A stretch of DNA of 5,276 bases from an uncultured Oscillibacter sp. (GTDB lineage: Bacteria > Bacillota > Clostridia > Oscillospirales > Oscillospiraceae): positions 1 through 5,276 of the forward strand of contig CABUDN010000155.1 in the NCBI GenBank assembly GCA_902490355.1, in the 5' to 3' direction. The notes beneath the pieces are model-generated. The model saw only the letters and a program-made list of their open reading frames with translations. It ran no database searches and had not been told where the DNA came from. The position numbers and the translations under genes were made by a program. Shown piece by piece: positions 5,237-5,276 of this stretch; position 1 is the stretch's first letter, and every line of letters starts with the position of its first letter.

Positions 5237-5276
5237 ATGACCTTTCAGCAGCTGACCTATGTGGTGGAGATCTCCA
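5237..5276 (+). CDS. LysR-type transcriptional regulator (5' fragment)
   Basis: Only 13 codons are present before the window ends, reading MTFQQLTYVVEIS. This is the characteristic opening of LysR-family proteins (M-x-x-x-Q-L-x-Y-x-x-x-x), leading into the N-terminal winged helix-turn-helix DNA-binding domain. GGAGAGGGG at 5218-5226 gives a good ribosome binding site 10 bases before the ATG, and a perfect promoter lies upstream, so expression is well supported although the protein is cut off. LysR genes often regulate the gene transcribed away from them, here megL, with a small metabolite as co-inducer. The family call rests on few residues, and the ligand cannot be inferred. Confidence 0.75.
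   Translation, partial: MTFQQLTYVVEIS

Overview
The window looks like the end of an assembled contig from a moderately high-GC, anaerobic Clostridia-type Firmicute, probably a gut Oscillospiraceae relative. This rests on strong AGGAGG-type ribosome binding sites, a perfect sigma-A promoter, a ferredoxin-linked 2-oxoacid oxidoreductase, and avoidance of the TTA, CTA and TCA codons. The taxonomic placement is inference.

Layout. Bases 1-48 are not genomic: they match the Illumina i7 adapter (tail of P7, 8-base index, read-2 primer site). Bases 49-285 (+) hold the 3' end of an ABC transporter ATPase of the nitrate/sulfonate/taurine type, with a possible frame break close to the adapter. Bases 286-474 are a convergent intergenic region with two strong hairpins. 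Bases 475-3503 (-) are a compact four-gene operon, transcribed porC-porD-porA-porB (gamma, delta, alpha, beta), for pyruvate/2-oxoacid:ferredoxin oxidoreductase. Bases 3504-3685 form a structured intergenic region with two hairpins and a candidate por promoter. Bases 3686-4879 (-) encode a PLP enzyme that is best read as methionine gamma-lyase. Bases 4880-5236 are a divergent control region with a long megL leader, a dyad that could be an operator, and a consensus promoter facing right. From 5237 (+) the first 13 codons of a LysR-type regulator run off the window.

How they fit together. Methionine gamma-lyase releases 2-oxobutyrate, methanethiol and ammonia. A 2-oxoacid:ferredoxin oxidoreductase next to it could convert the 2-oxobutyrate to propionyl-CoA, CO2 and reduced ferredoxin, although pyruvate is the default substrate for this family. 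The divergent LysR gene is the natural candidate regulator of megL. I see no CRISPR array, insertion sequence, tRNA, rRNA or clearly new system. The observations most worth checking are the adapter at the contig end, the structured megL-por junction, and the long leader and operator region between megL and lysR.
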